DNA of 64,000 bases from positions 31,096 to 95,095 of the forward strand of contig JANQQQ010000028.1 in the NCBI GenBank assembly GCA_028284935.1, in the 5' to 3' direction. This DNA comes from Croceivirga sp. GTDB lineage: Bacteria > Bacteroidota > Bacteroidia > Flavobacteriales > Flavobacteriaceae. Each line of letters begins with the position of its first letter. Position 1 is the stretch's first letter. Positions 41,982 to 52,334 of the stretch are shown piece by piece. The notes beneath the pieces were generated by a model that saw only the letters and a program-made list of their open reading frames with translations, searched no databases and had not been told where the DNA came from. The position numbers were made by a program, and so were the translations under genes.

Positions 41982-42887
41982 TTGATTGAGATAATGAGAT
42001 TACGTAGTTCCACGGTATTCATTTTAGTAATAATCGTCCATTTCGGGTGGGCTTCAAATGTGTCTATATCAAAAGCTGAAAAAGAAGCATTGTTGGATCT
42101 GTTTGAATTTACCAATGGGACGTCTTGGACCAGCAGCTGGGATTTAAACACTCCAGTTTCTTCATGGAAAGGGATTCGCATACAGGATAACCATGTAATC
42201 GCCATCAACCTATTCAACAATAATTTGGATGGGGTACTACCAGAAAGCTTGGGAGACCTGAAGTACTTGGAGCATTTGAATTTGGCATTCAATAACCTAA
42301 CCGGGGTTTTACCTAAAGATATTGTCAAGTTGGAAAACCTAAGGGTGCTGAAACTGGAGATGAACAGAATTAAGGGAGCTCTACCCGAAGGTATTGGTCA
42401 ACTTGAAAGATTGGAGGAATTCTCCATGTTCAATAATTTCCTATCGGGTCCTATCCCGAACAGTTTTGGAAAAATCAAAAACCTGAAAATATTGAATCTT
42501 TCCAGTAATAATCTAAAGGGTATTATTCCACAATCCTTGGGTGATTTGACCAATTTGGAAAAATTGGGCTTGTTTGAGAATAGTTTGGAAGGGTCCATTC
42601 CAGGTGAATTTGGGAACCTTACCCATCTAAAAGAGTTGGTTTTGGCCAATAATCAACTAGGAGGGGAAATACCGGTGGAGTTTTCACAATTGGCAAGTCT
42701 TAGAATCCTACAAATCCAAAACAATAGGTTTGACTCTTTCACTGGATTGAAGAACATGGATGCAAAACAGTTTTTGGTGTTTGACACTGATGATAAAACA
42801 ATACACCCTTACAAGGAAATTAATCTTCAAAAAACACGTACCAGAATGGCGGATACCAAATTTGAGGATGATGACAATAATGAGTAG
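41982..42887 (+). CDS. exported leucine-rich-repeat protein (plant-type LRR consensus)
   Basis: Signal peptide; about seven repeats of LxxLxLxxNxLxGxIPxxLGxLxN (e.g. LKILNLSSNNLKGIIPQSLGDLTN). Confidence 0.85.
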   Translation: MIEIMRLRSSTVFILVIIVHFGWASNVSISKAEKEALLDLFEFTNGTSWTSSWDLNTPVSSWKGIRIQDNHVIAINLFNNNLDGVLPESLGDLKYLEHLNLAFNNLTGVLPKDIVKLENLRVLKLEMNRIKGALPEGIGQLERLEEFSMFNNFLSGPIPNSFGKIKNLKILNLSSNNLKGIIPQSLGDLTNLEKLGLFENSLEGSIPGEFGNLTHLKELVLANNQLGGEIPVEFSQLASLRILQIQNNRFDSFTGLKNMDAKQFLVFDTDDKTIHPYKEINLQKTRTRMADTKFEDDDNNE

Positions 42888-42915
42888 TTAGTTATACTTT
42901 AGTTTGTTTGGTTCG

Positions 42916-42943
42916 GGGGACGCAGCGGTGTGTCCCCTTTTTT
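42916..42943 (+). terminator. intrinsic terminator after the LRR gene
   Basis: ggggac gcagcggtgt gtccccttttttg. Confidence 0.7.
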
Positions 42944-43041
42944 GTTTTACCATCCTAAGGTTCCATTAAACATTTATGAAATATTTAACCAAGAGGGCAT
43001 AGCCAAGACAATAGATTTGCACTGAACTAATCGGCAGCTAC

Positions 43042-44175
43042 ATGCGCAAGACTATTTTATCGGTTCTCCTTGGTATTGTTGTAATCATAGGGGCATATTT
43101 CCTTTCGGGGGTAATTGCCAACAGTAAGGAAGACAAGAGGCCAAGACCTCAAAAAGTAATTAAGACTGTATTTGTGGATACTGTTTCCAATGGAGAGGTT
43201 CCTATTGTTGTTCCCGCCAATGGAAATTTAGTGGCCAAAAGACGAGTGGAGCTTTTCGCGGAGGTGCAAGGCGTTTTTAGACCGGGCAATAAGCCGTTTA
43301 AACCTGGCCAGCAATACCGCAAGGGGCAGACCCTAATCCGAATTGATGCTTCTGAATACTATGCCAGTGTTCAATCGGCAAAGAGCGACCTGTACAATTT
43401 AATAACTTCTATAATGCCCGATCTGCAATTGGACTATCCAGAGCATTTTCCCAAGTGGCAGAAGTATTTGGCCAATTTTGATTTGGAGAACTCCACTCCT
43501 TCACTTCCAGAGGTTACCTCTGAAAAGGAAAAATATTTTATCACGGGACGAGGTATCTACAGTAGCTATTACAATGTTAAAAATCTGGAACAACGTCTTT
43601 CAAAATATACCATTTCTGCTCCGTTTTCAGGAACACTTACCGAAGCCTTGGTTACGGAAGGTACATTGGTCAGGGCAGGTCAGAAATTGGGGGAGTTTAT
43701 TGAAACAGGTACATATGAGTTGGAGGTGGCCATTAGCAAAACGTATGCAGACTTTTTGAGGGTAGGGGAAGAGGTAAGCTTGTCCAATCTAGAAAAGACC
43801 AATGAATTTATGGGACAGGTGATTCGGGTTAATGGTAGGGTGGACCAGTCTTCACAAACCATTACCGCTTTTATTGAGGTGAAAGGGGAGAATCTAAAAG
43901 AAGGGCAATATTTAGAAGCCAACCTTAACGCCAGGAATGAAAATGATGCCATAGAAATAGATCGTTCTTTGCTGTTGGAAGACGATAAAATCTTTGTGGT
44001 CAGAGATTCCATTCTGGATGTAATTGATGTTAACCCTATTTATTTTACGGATAAAAAGGTAGTCCTTAAAAATGTCCCCAACGGCGAAACTATTGTTTCA
44101 AGACCTGTTTCAGGTGGATATGCTGGGATGCTTGTGAAAGTATATGGTGCAGCAACTAATGGAACTACCCAATGA
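43042..44175 (+). CDS. RND efflux periplasmic adaptor (membrane fusion protein)
   Basis: N-terminal TM, VVPANGNLVAKRRVELFAEVQGVF, YTISAPFSGTLTEALVTEGTLVRAGQKLGEFIE; first gene of a tripartite operon. Confidence 0.92.
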   Translation: MRKTILSVLLGIVVIIGAYFLSGVIANSKEDKRPRPQKVIKTVFVDTVSNGEVPIVVPANGNLVAKRRVELFAEVQGVFRPGNKPFKPGQQYRKGQTLIRIDASEYYASVQSAKSDLYNLITSIMPDLQLDYPEHFPKWQKYLANFDLENSTPSLPEVTSEKEKYFITGRGIYSSYYNVKNLEQRLSKYTISAPFSGTLTEALVTEGTLVRAGQKLGEFIETGTYELEVAISKTYADFLRVGEEVSLSNLEKTNEFMGQVIRVNGRVDQSSQTITAFIEVKGENLKEGQYLEANLNARNENDAIEIDRSLLLEDDKIFVVRDSILDVIDVNPIYFTDKKVVLKNVPNGETIVSRPVSGGYAGMLVKVYGAATNGTTQ

Positions 44176-47100
44176 AAAAACTGATTTCCTATTTCATCCG
44201 GTATCACGTTGCGGTAAACGTAATTATCATTTCCTTTTTCATCTTTGGAATTGTTGGTTTTTTCACCTTGAATTCTTCTTTTTTTCCTTTAGTTGATTCA
44301 AAGAATGTATCCATAGTTATTACTTATCCTGGAGCGTCTCCTCAAGAAATCGAAGAAGGGGTAGTATTAAAAATCGAAGATAATCTTAAAGGATTAGAGG
44401 GGGTAGACCGGGTAACTTCTACTTCTCGTGAGAACTCAGGTTCCATTAATGTTGAGATTGAAAAGGGATATGACATTGACTTTATGCTATTGGAGGTCAA
44501 GAACGCCGTGGATCGTGTCCCGACCTTTCCTTCGGGAATGGAACCTTTAGTAGTCTCAAAGGTAGAGGCGGTGAGGCAGACCATCAGTTTTGCAGTAAGC
44601 GGGGATCAAATTTCGTTGGCTACCTTAAAGCAGATCGGTCGACAGGTCGAGAATGATTTGAGGGCGATTGATGGCATCTCCCAAATTGCCATTTCTGGAT
44701 ATCCCGACGAAGAAATAGAAATTGCGGTAAACGAAAATAACCTTTTGGCCTATAATGTTTCCTTTAATGAGGTGTCCCAAGCAGTAGCGAATGCCAATCT
44801 TTTGGTGACAGGAGGGAATATTAAGACAGATGCTGAGGAGTATTTGATACGGGCGAACAATCGTTCCTATTATGGGAAAGAATTGTCCAATATTGTTGTT
44901 AGGGGAGATGCTTCGGGCAGAACCGTACGTCTTAAAGATGTTGCTGAAATTAGGGATCGGTTTTCCGAGACCCCAAATGCTTCGTATTACAATGGTAATC
45001 TTGCGGTCAACGTTTCTATTACAAGTACCAATACAGAAGATTTAATTGGTGCTGCGGATAAGGTAAAAGACTATATCGAAGAATTCAATGAGAAATATAA
45101 TAACGTTAAGTTAAATGTCTTAAGTGATTCTTCAGTAACTCTAAATCAAAGAACAGAACTACTAGGAAAGAATGCCCTTCAGGGTATGTTATTGGTATTG
45201 TTATTCTTATCACTTTTCCTAAATACCCGATTGGCTTTCTGGGTGGCCTTTGGACTTCCCGTGGCCTTTTTGGGAATGTTCATTTTTGCTCCTATGCTGA
45301 ATGTAACCATCAACGTGCTTTCCCTTTTTGGGATGATCATTGTTATCGGGATTTTAGTAGATGACGGTATTGTTATTGCAGAGAATATTTATCAGCATTA
45401 TGAAAAGGGAAAAAAGCCCATACAAGCTGCCATTGATGGAACCATGGAAGTAATTCCGCCCATTGTATCGGCTATCGTAACGACCATCTTGGCATTTTCC
45501 ATCTTTCTCTTTTTGGACGGTAGGATCGGGGATTTCTTTGGGGAGGTATCGGTCATTGTAATCTTGACCCTAACGGTTTCTTTGGTGGAGGCGCTTATCA
45601 TACTTCCCGCACATTTGGCACATTCCAAAGCCCTAAGAAAGCAAAACAAGGAGGCTAAGACGGGTATTGGCAGAGTTTTTTCCCAGCTAAGGGTCATCAA
45701 CAAAATGGGAGATAGGTCCATGGCGTGGATGCGTGATAAACTCTACAGCCCGGTACTACGTTTTGCCCTCGAGTATAAAATGCTGACATTTTCCTTTTTT
45801 GTGCTGGCCCTCTTTCTAACGTTTGGATCCATAGGAGGAGGAATCATCCGCACCGCATTTTTTCCAAGGATTGCCAGTGATCGGATAGCGGTAGAACTTT
45901 TAATGCCCAATGGCACCAATGAAAAGGTGACGGATTCCATTATCAGTTTGATACAGGAAAAAGCGGCTATTGTCAACCAAGAGCTTACGGAGGAGTACCT
46001 AAAGGGCACCAATAAAGACCTCTTTGAAAACATAATCAAAAATGTGGGTCCCGGTTCCTCTGCGGCGACCTTGGTCATCAACCTTCTTCCAGGGGAGGAG
46101 CGCCCCGATGCCATCAGGGCCGACTTGGTGACGAGAAGGCTTCGGGAATTGGTCGGACCCGTATTCGGTGTGGAAAGTTTGATTTATGGATCCGGAGGTA
46201 ATTTTGGAGGTGATCCCGTTTCCATTTCCTTGCTTGGCAATAATATAACGGAACTTAAAGCCGCCAAGGCTGAACTTAAAACAGCGATGGTGGAAAATTC
46301 ATTATTAAAGGATGTTGCGGACAATGATCCAGCAGGAATCAAGGAAATTCAGTTAGGGCTTAAGGATAATGCATATTTGCTTGGTCTTGATTTACGCAAT
46401 GTAATGGATCAGGTCCGTGCAGGATTTTTTGGAGCCCAGGCCCAACGCTTTCAAAGGGGACAGGACGAAATTAGGGTGTGGGTACGATACGACCGTGAGA
46501 ACCGATCGTCCATTTCTGACTTGGATGAAATGCGAATCTTGACCCCTTCCGGTTCCAGGGTTCCCTTGAAAGAGATTGCGGATTATGAAATTGAACGGGG
46601 GGACGTGGCCATCAATCATTTGGATGGGCAAAGAGAGGTGAGAATTAGCTCCGATTTAAAGGATCCTGACAATACCAGTGCACCAGATATGCTGAATTGG
46701 ATTAGAACTGAAGTAATGCCTAATATTCAGTCGAAATATCCTTCCGTTACTGCTTCTTACGAGGGTCAAAATAGGGAACGAAATAAGTTATTTGATTCTT
46801 TGACTTTTGTTGGATTGAGTGTTTTAGGATTGATTTACATTACCATTGCCTTTACGTTCCGTAGTTTTAGTCAACCATTACTTCTTTTAATTTTGGTGCC
46901 ATTTAGTCTTACTGCCGTATCATGGGGTCATTGGATACACGGTTTTCCCGTAAATATTCTTTCCATGTTGGGGATTATCGCCCTCATCGGAATTATGGTG
47001 AATGATGGTCTGGTATTGATAGGTAAGTTCAATGGAAATCTTAGGGAAGGAATGACTTTTGATGATGCCATTTACGAGGCGGGAAGGTCTAGGTTTAGGG

Positions 47101-47459
47101 CCATATTCCTGACATCGGTAACCACTATCGCTGGTCTGGCACCGCTATTGTTGGAGAAAAGTAGGCAGGCACAATTTTTGAAACCCATGGCCATTTCCAT
47201 TGCCTATGGAATTGGGTTTGCTACGGTCCTTACCCTGGTAATGTTGCCCATATTTCTATCCTTCAGTAACCAGATCAAGGTGTCCGCCAAGTGGTTGCGC
47301 ACAGGTGACAAGGTGAGCAAGGAGGAAGTGGAACGGGCCATAAAGGAGCAACAGGAAGAAGCCCATCTTTCTGAGAGTGCAATATCATCTTTAAACGGCC
47401 ATCAAAAATCTTTGGATATTAAAGACAAATCCCAACAAGAATTAGAAGAGATATTATGA
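44172..47459 (+). CDS. RND multidrug efflux permease (AcrB/MexB-like)
   Basis: 1095 aa; VVITYPGASPQEIEE, GILVDDGIVIAENI, GIMVNDGLVLIGKFN. Confidence 0.95.
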   Translation: MKKLISYFIRYHVAVNVIIISFFIFGIVGFFTLNSSFFPLVDSKNVSIVITYPGASPQEIEEGVVLKIEDNLKGLEGVDRVTSTSRENSGSINVEIEKGYDIDFMLLEVKNAVDRVPTFPSGMEPLVVSKVEAVRQTISFAVSGDQISLATLKQIGRQVENDLRAIDGISQIAISGYPDEEIEIAVNENNLLAYNVSFNEVSQAVANANLLVTGGNIKTDAEEYLIRANNRSYYGKELSNIVVRGDASGRTVRLKDVAEIRDRFSETPNASYYNGNLAVNVSITSTNTEDLIGAADKVKDYIEEFNEKYNNVKLNVLSDSSVTLNQRTELLGKNALQGMLLVLLFLSLFLNTRLAFWVAFGLPVAFLGMFIFAPMLNVTINVLSLFGMIIVIGILVDDGIVIAENIYQHYEKGKKPIQAAIDGTMEVIPPIVSAIVTTILAFSIFLFLDGRIGDFFGEVSVIVILTLTVSLVEALIILPAHLAHSKALRKQNKEAKTGIGRVFSQLRVINKMGDRSMAWMRDKLYSPVLRFALEYKMLTFSFFVLALFLTFGSIGGGIIRTAFFPRIASDRIAVELLMPNGTNEKVTDSIISLIQEKAAIVNQELTEEYLKGTNKDLFENIIKNVGPGSSAATLVINLLPGEERPDAIRADLVTRRLRELVGPVFGVESLIYGSGGNFGGDPVSISLLGNNITELKAAKAELKTAMVENSLLKDVADNDPAGIKEIQLGLKDNAYLLGLDLRNVMDQVRAGFFGAQAQRFQRGQDEIRVWVRYDRENRSSISDLDEMRILTPSGSRVPLKEIADYEIERGDVAINHLDGQREVRISSDLKDPDNTSAPDMLNWIRTEVMPNIQSKYPSVTASYEGQNRERNKLFDSLTFVGLSVLGLIYITIAFTFRSFSQPLLLLILVPFSLTAVSWGHWIHGFPVNILSMLGIIALIGIMVNDGLVLIGKFNGNLREGMTFDDAIYEAGRSRFRAIFLTSVTTIAGLAPLLLEKSRQAQFLKPMAISIAYGIGFATVLTLVMLPIFLSFSNQIKVSAKWLRTGDKVSKEEVERAIKEQQEEAHLSESAISSLNGHQKSLDIKDKSQQELEEIL

Positions 47460-48826
47460 TGCAGAAGATTTTCCTGCCCACCTTCTTATGTTCTATCCTT
47501 TTTTGTACCTCTTTGTTTCCTCAGGAAGTACTGACCAAACAAGAAGCAATTCGGTTGACACTGGAGAATAATTTGGGTATTCAAATAGCTGAAAATAATG
47601 TTGAAATTGCTGAGAACAACAAGAGTGTTTTAAACTCAGGTTTCCTTCCTACCCTTACCGGAACTGCTGGAGCCAATTACCAACGTGATGACTCTACCTT
47701 TGAATTTCCAGGTCAGTTTTTCATTGATGAGGAGACGGGAGAGCGAGTACCTAGGCCAGACGCCGAGCTGTACAAGGCTGAAGCACAACGCTACAATGCA
47801 AGGCTCACGGCAGATTATGTTCTTTTTGATGGGTTTGGAAGATGGTACGATATGAAAAGACTCAAGGAGGAATATAACCTGAGCTCCCTACAAGCACGCG
47901 AAACCTTGGAGAATACCATTTTACAGTTGTTCACGGTGTATTTTGAGGCGGCCCGCATTTCCGAGAACATTGAAGTATTGAAGCAGACCTATGAGAATAC
48001 GAAAAGTCGACTTCAACGGGCAAATTACAGTTTTGAATTTGGGCAGGTAAATAAACTCGAAGTATTAAATGCTGAAGTGGATTTGGTCAATGACAGTATC
48101 AACATGATGAACGAAAGACAGTTGTTGGAAAATACATTGAGGGATTTAAACATCGTTTTGAATGCAGATTTGCAAAGGCAATTTGCTGTTGATACAACAC
48201 TTGCATTTATCAACGAATTGCAATTGGAGGATTTTGCTTCCCAAGGCGAAAATAACAATGTGAGAATGCTTCAGGCCAAATCCAATATGACCATTAATGA
48301 TTACTCCTTAAAATCCGCCAAATCCGTTTTTTTACCCACGGTTGGCCTGACTGGATTTTATGGATGGAACCTTAACAATAATGCCCCTGGGCCTTTCTTT
48401 CCCGGGGTAACGGTAAATAACCGACGGAACTTTGGACTCGGTGCCACGTTGACTTGGAGTCTTTTTGATGGGGGCAATGGAATTACCCAAGTAAAAAATG
48501 CGAGAATTTTGCTGGAATCCCAAGATGCCCAACAGGAACAAATTGCACAGGAGGTTAAAAGGGATATTGCCAATGCCAAAGGCGATTTTCAAAATCGGTT
48601 TAAAGTCTACCAATTGCAGCAACAGAATGTCATTACAGCAACCGATAATTATAACCGTTCCAATGAGCGTTACAAATTAGGTCAAATTACATCCGTGGAA
48701 CTGCGTCAGGCCCAAATTAATCTGTTGAATGCCAGGACGAGTAAGAATTTGGCCAAGTATAATGCCAAGTTGGCAGAGCTTCAACTCCTGCAACTTACGG
48801 GACAGCTTTTGAACGTAGAACTTTAA
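47456..48826 (+). CDS. TolC-family outer-membrane efflux protein
   Basis: Signal peptide, coiled-coil repeats (LTLENNLGIQIAENNVEIAENNKS; ERYKLGQITSVELRQAQINLLNARTSKNLAKYNAKLAELQLLQLTG). Confidence 0.94.
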   Translation: MMQKIFLPTFLCSILFCTSLFPQEVLTKQEAIRLTLENNLGIQIAENNVEIAENNKSVLNSGFLPTLTGTAGANYQRDDSTFEFPGQFFIDEETGERVPRPDAELYKAEAQRYNARLTADYVLFDGFGRWYDMKRLKEEYNLSSLQARETLENTILQLFTVYFEAARISENIEVLKQTYENTKSRLQRANYSFEFGQVNKLEVLNAEVDLVNDSINMMNERQLLENTLRDLNIVLNADLQRQFAVDTTLAFINELQLEDFASQGENNNVRMLQAKSNMTINDYSLKSAKSVFLPTVGLTGFYGWNLNNNAPGPFFPGVTVNNRRNFGLGATLTWSLFDGGNGITQVKNARILLESQDAQQEQIAQEVKRDIANAKGDFQNRFKVYQLQQQNVITATDNYNRSNERYKLGQITSVELRQAQINLLNARTSKNLAKYNAKLAELQLLQLTGQLLNVEL

Positions 48827-48835
48827 AACAAAAAG

Positions 48836-49018
48836 GTGCTGGAACACTTTTTTCAATGTCCGTATTGTTGGGAAGAAATCTCGGTGCTATTGGATTCCTC
48901 CGTTCCCTCGCAAAGTTATGTGGAAGACTGTGAAGTGTGCTGTAATCCAATCGAAATTACTTCGAACTTCATTGGTCAAGAATTGGCTGATTTTTCCAGT
49001 CGGGAGTTGGGGCAATAG
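48836..49018 (+). CDS. CPXCG motif-containing cysteine-rich protein
   Basis: 60 aa, FFQCPYCWEEISVLLDSSVPSQSYVEDCEVCCNPIEI: paired CxxC-type zinc ribbon. Confidence 0.85.
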   Translation: MLEHFFQCPYCWEEISVLLDSSVPSQSYVEDCEVCCNPIEITSNFIGQELADFSSRELGQ

Positions 49019-49252
49019 ATATTGAGGGCCAGTTCCTCACTTTGGATGGTCTAAATTAATAATGGAGATTTCACCCACATAGGTATTTTCAAAGGAGAAA
49101 CACCAAATTTTCAAGTTGGTAATGCAAAACAGGGGTGTATTCCTATAAGATTCGGTGAAAGAAAAATAATCCATTATATTCACAGGGAAAATACTGCCCA
49201 TTCGATAAAAAAATGGGAGGGGCGACCTAATACCTAATCAAACCAAAAAGAA

Positions 49253-50713
49253 ATGAGTGATCAACAGCAAGTATCCCAAGAGAACGAGAGTTATAGTCTA
49301 CCCAGAGTCATCTTCTTATCATTCGTTGCGGCGATAGGCGGTTTTTTGTTTGGATTTGACAGCGGGGTCATCAATGGTACTGTGGATGCCTTGCAGATTG
49401 CATTTGACTCCGATGCTACCGGTACTGGTTTTAATGTTGCGTCGGTGCTGTTAGGATGCGTTGTGGGTGCCTTTTTTGCCGGTACATTGGCCGACAGGTT
49501 CGGAAGAAAACCGATGATGTTGGTCGCTGGTGTAGTTTTTATTATCAGTGCATGGGGATCTGGTATCTCCCAAGGTTCATTGGAATTTGTTATTTATCGA
49601 TTGATTGGTGGCCTTGCCGTAGGTGCGGCCAGTATATTGGCACCTCTTTATATCAGCGAAATTGCTCCTGCAAAAATTAGAGGTCGCTTAGCTACCCTGC
49701 AACAATTAATGATTGTGATTGGGCTTTTTATGGCCTTTATGAGTAATTATTCCCTTGTAGGGATATCGGGTGGTGCGGAAGAGGAACTATGGATGGGCTT
49801 CCAAACTTGGTCATGGATGTTTTGGGTTGAAATCCTTCCCGCCGCCATATTTGTGATCGTGCTTCTTTTTGTACCTGAATCACCGAGATATTTGGTGGCT
49901 TCCAACCAGTCGGAGAAGGCACTAAAAGTGCTGACTTCCATTGGCAATGCCACTCAAGCTGCTGCCAAGGTGGAAGACATAAAATCTACCGTTAGGGAAG
50001 GGAGTCGTCCCAAGCTTAGTGATATTATCAGCAAATATACCGGCAAAATTCATCCTTTGGTTTGGATTGGTATTGGCATCGCCGTATTACAACAGCTAAC
50101 CGGGATTAATGTCATCTTTTATTACGGGGCAACACTTTGGCAGGCCGCTGGCTTTACGGAGGCCGATGCACTACTTACCAATGTTATTGGTGGAAGCGTG
50201 AATATCTTTTTTACGTTTGTTGCCATAGTTTTAATTGACAAAGTAGGTAGAAAGCCGTTATTGCTCGTCGGTTCCATCGGACAAGCGGTCATGCTTGCGG
50301 TAATGGCCTATCTTTTCGGTACTGGGACTTTGGATGCTGCCAATAATCTCGTTCTGGAAGGAAACAATGGAACCTATGCTTTAATTGCGGCCAACGCCTA
50401 TATCGCCTTTTTTGCGGCCTCATGGGGACCCGTGATGTGGGTAATGCTGGGAGAAATGTTCCCCAACCAATATCGAGGAGCTGCACTGGCGGTATGTGGT
50501 ATAGCCCAATGGGGATCCAATTTCGCCATCACCATGACGTTCCCGATCATGTTAACGTATTTAGGACTCGGTGTTTCCTATGGCGTTTATGCGCTGTTCG
50601 GTCTAGTCGCCTATTTCTTTGTGAAGTCTTTGGTCAAAGAGACCAAGGGAAGGACTTTGGAAGATATGTCCCGTGAGCAAGATGAAGAGGAAAGAAAACA
50701 TGCGACACAATAG
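49253..50713 (+). CDS. MFS sugar porter family transporter
   Basis: GFLFGFDSGVINGT, ADRFGRKPMM, PLYISEIAPAKIRGRL, VPESPRYLV, KETKGRTLEDM. Confidence 0.95.
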   Translation: MSDQQQVSQENESYSLPRVIFLSFVAAIGGFLFGFDSGVINGTVDALQIAFDSDATGTGFNVASVLLGCVVGAFFAGTLADRFGRKPMMLVAGVVFIISAWGSGISQGSLEFVIYRLIGGLAVGAASILAPLYISEIAPAKIRGRLATLQQLMIVIGLFMAFMSNYSLVGISGGAEEELWMGFQTWSWMFWVEILPAAIFVIVLLFVPESPRYLVASNQSEKALKVLTSIGNATQAAAKVEDIKSTVREGSRPKLSDIISKYTGKIHPLVWIGIGIAVLQQLTGINVIFYYGATLWQAAGFTEADALLTNVIGGSVNIFFTFVAIVLIDKVGRKPLLLVGSIGQAVMLAVMAYLFGTGTLDAANNLVLEGNNGTYALIAANAYIAFFAASWGPVMWVMLGEMFPNQYRGAALAVCGIAQWGSNFAITMTFPIMLTYLGLGVSYGVYALFGLVAYFFVKSLVKETKGRTLEDMSREQDEEERKHATQ

Positions 50714-50781
50714 GGCATCGGCTACTTATTTGCTTTGATACCCCTTGATTTTTTCATAAGAAAAACGATGAACCCAAAAAA

Positions 50782-50808
50782 GCTCCTTGATTTTCAAGGA
50801 GCCTTTTT
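50782..50808 (+). terminator. intrinsic terminator after the sugar porter gene
   Basis: gctccttga-ttt-tcaaggagcctttttt. Confidence 0.85.
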
Positions 50809-51108
50809 TAGTAGGGGACATAACTCAAACCAATGATTTGTAGGTTACATTCACCTCTGGGCCGCTTCCATGTCCGCAGGGTTTTCCTTAACTAAGACCC
50901 ATTACCTTGTTTGGATGCTTCGCTGTTGGAATTTAATAGGTTCTATAACAGTATTGTTGTGCCATGTATTCAACAGACTGGCCTTTTCAACTCGATTCTC
51001 ACAAGTACCAATGCCAAACCATGTTTTTTTATTCAAAAGATGGATTGCGGAATTTTTATCCGAACTTACAATTCAGAAGTAATATCCCATTTTCCACAGA
51101 AAGAATAA

Positions 51109-52251
51109 ATGATGGACATAAAAACCTTCCCTGAACTTCTGGGTGTATTGACGGGTTTTTTGAGCCTTTTCTTTGCCTTTTTCCTTTTGACCTTGAAAAC
51201 GAAGAAACCAATCAGTAACAACCTGATTGCCATGTTTCTCATTGTTTTTGCTATCGATACTGGAGGAAATGTGTTATTGGATACTTATGTCTATCCCAAA
51301 CATCCTGGACTGGGCCTACTTTTAAGCTCCTTAATTTTTTTGGAGCTTCCATTTTTCTATCTCTATTTACGCACTATTCTTTACAATGATTTTAGATGGA
51401 AGCCTGTCCATGTGCTACATGGGGTTCCTTTTTTATTGGCATTTCTGATTTTACTTCCCAATTTCTATTTGGCCAGTTTTGAAGAAAAGTATACTGTTCT
51501 AAAAGGCGAAGCCCCTGTGTTGATAGAGCTTAAAATTGCATATATCCTTATCCATCTACAAGTTTTATTTTATCTCATTGCCAGTTTTATTCTTGTCTCC
51601 CGCTACCGAAAGCTTTATTTGGAAAACCATTCGAACACCAAATGGTTTAACCATAAATGGTTATTTCAATTGGTAGTGTTCCTCAGTATTAATTTTTTGG
51701 TCTCTACTTTGAAGAATACTTCTTTGTTTCTTAAAAAACCGATACTTTATGAAAACGTAGCAATGATCACTAATCTCTTGGCGTTGGCATTGATTTCTTG
51801 GATAGTATTTAAAGCCCTACGCCACCCCGAACTTTTTAAAGGGGTGAATTCAAGAACGCGATTGGCTAAACAACTAGTCAAAAAAAACGATGCGAATCTT
51901 CAGCTGACAGAAAAGGAAAGGAACCTTTGGAAAGCACTCAAAAAATATATGGTACAAAGCGAACCCTTTATGAATGCTTCGTTATCAATATCTGACGTAG
52001 CGGAACATTTGGAAGTGCCATCAAAGGAACTCTCCATACTCATCAATCATAAAATTCACAAGCACTTTTTTGATTTTGTAAACGAGTATAGGATTGAAAA
52101 GGCAAAATCAATTTTTGAGAGTAGTGTCGATAAAAAACTCACGGTTCTGGAAGTACTTTATGACGTTGGTTTTAACTCAAAATCTTCGTTCAATACGGCC
52201 TTTAAGAAACATACTGGACTGACGCCGACCCAGTTTCGCCATCAACTTTAG
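51109..52251 (+). CDS. membrane-anchored AraC-family transcriptional regulator
   Basis: N-terminal multi-TM domain; C-terminal AraC HTH ENEYRIEKAKSIFES...VLEVLYDVGFNSKSSFNTAFKKHTGLTPTQFR. Confidence 0.92.
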   Translation: MMDIKTFPELLGVLTGFLSLFFAFFLLTLKTKKPISNNLIAMFLIVFAIDTGGNVLLDTYVYPKHPGLGLLLSSLIFLELPFFYLYLRTILYNDFRWKPVHVLHGVPFLLAFLILLPNFYLASFEEKYTVLKGEAPVLIELKIAYILIHLQVLFYLIASFILVSRYRKLYLENHSNTKWFNHKWLFQLVVFLSINFLVSTLKNTSLFLKKPILYENVAMITNLLALALISWIVFKALRHPELFKGVNSRTRLAKQLVKKNDANLQLTEKERNLWKALKKYMVQSEPFMNASLSISDVAEHLEVPSKELSILINHKIHKHFFDFVNEYRIEKAKSIFESSVDKKLTVLEVLYDVGFNSKSSFNTAFKKHTGLTPTQFRHQL

Positions 52252-52334
52252 TTTCTATAGGACGTTCCAATCCATTTCAAAAAAGCGTTTGACTTTTTTT
52301 AATCGGTCGACTTGAACGCTACTATGGGTCAATT

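Noticed and set aside
43042-48826. RND/MFP/TolC operon considered as novel
   Set aside because: Standard tripartite efflux organisation with canonical motifs
50870-51108. Short ORFs in the gap between the sugar porter and the AraC gene (MSAGFSLTKTHY..., MDASLLEFNRFYN...)
   Set aside because: Two overlapping frames and no recognisable family or RBS; could be a decayed fragment but not supportable
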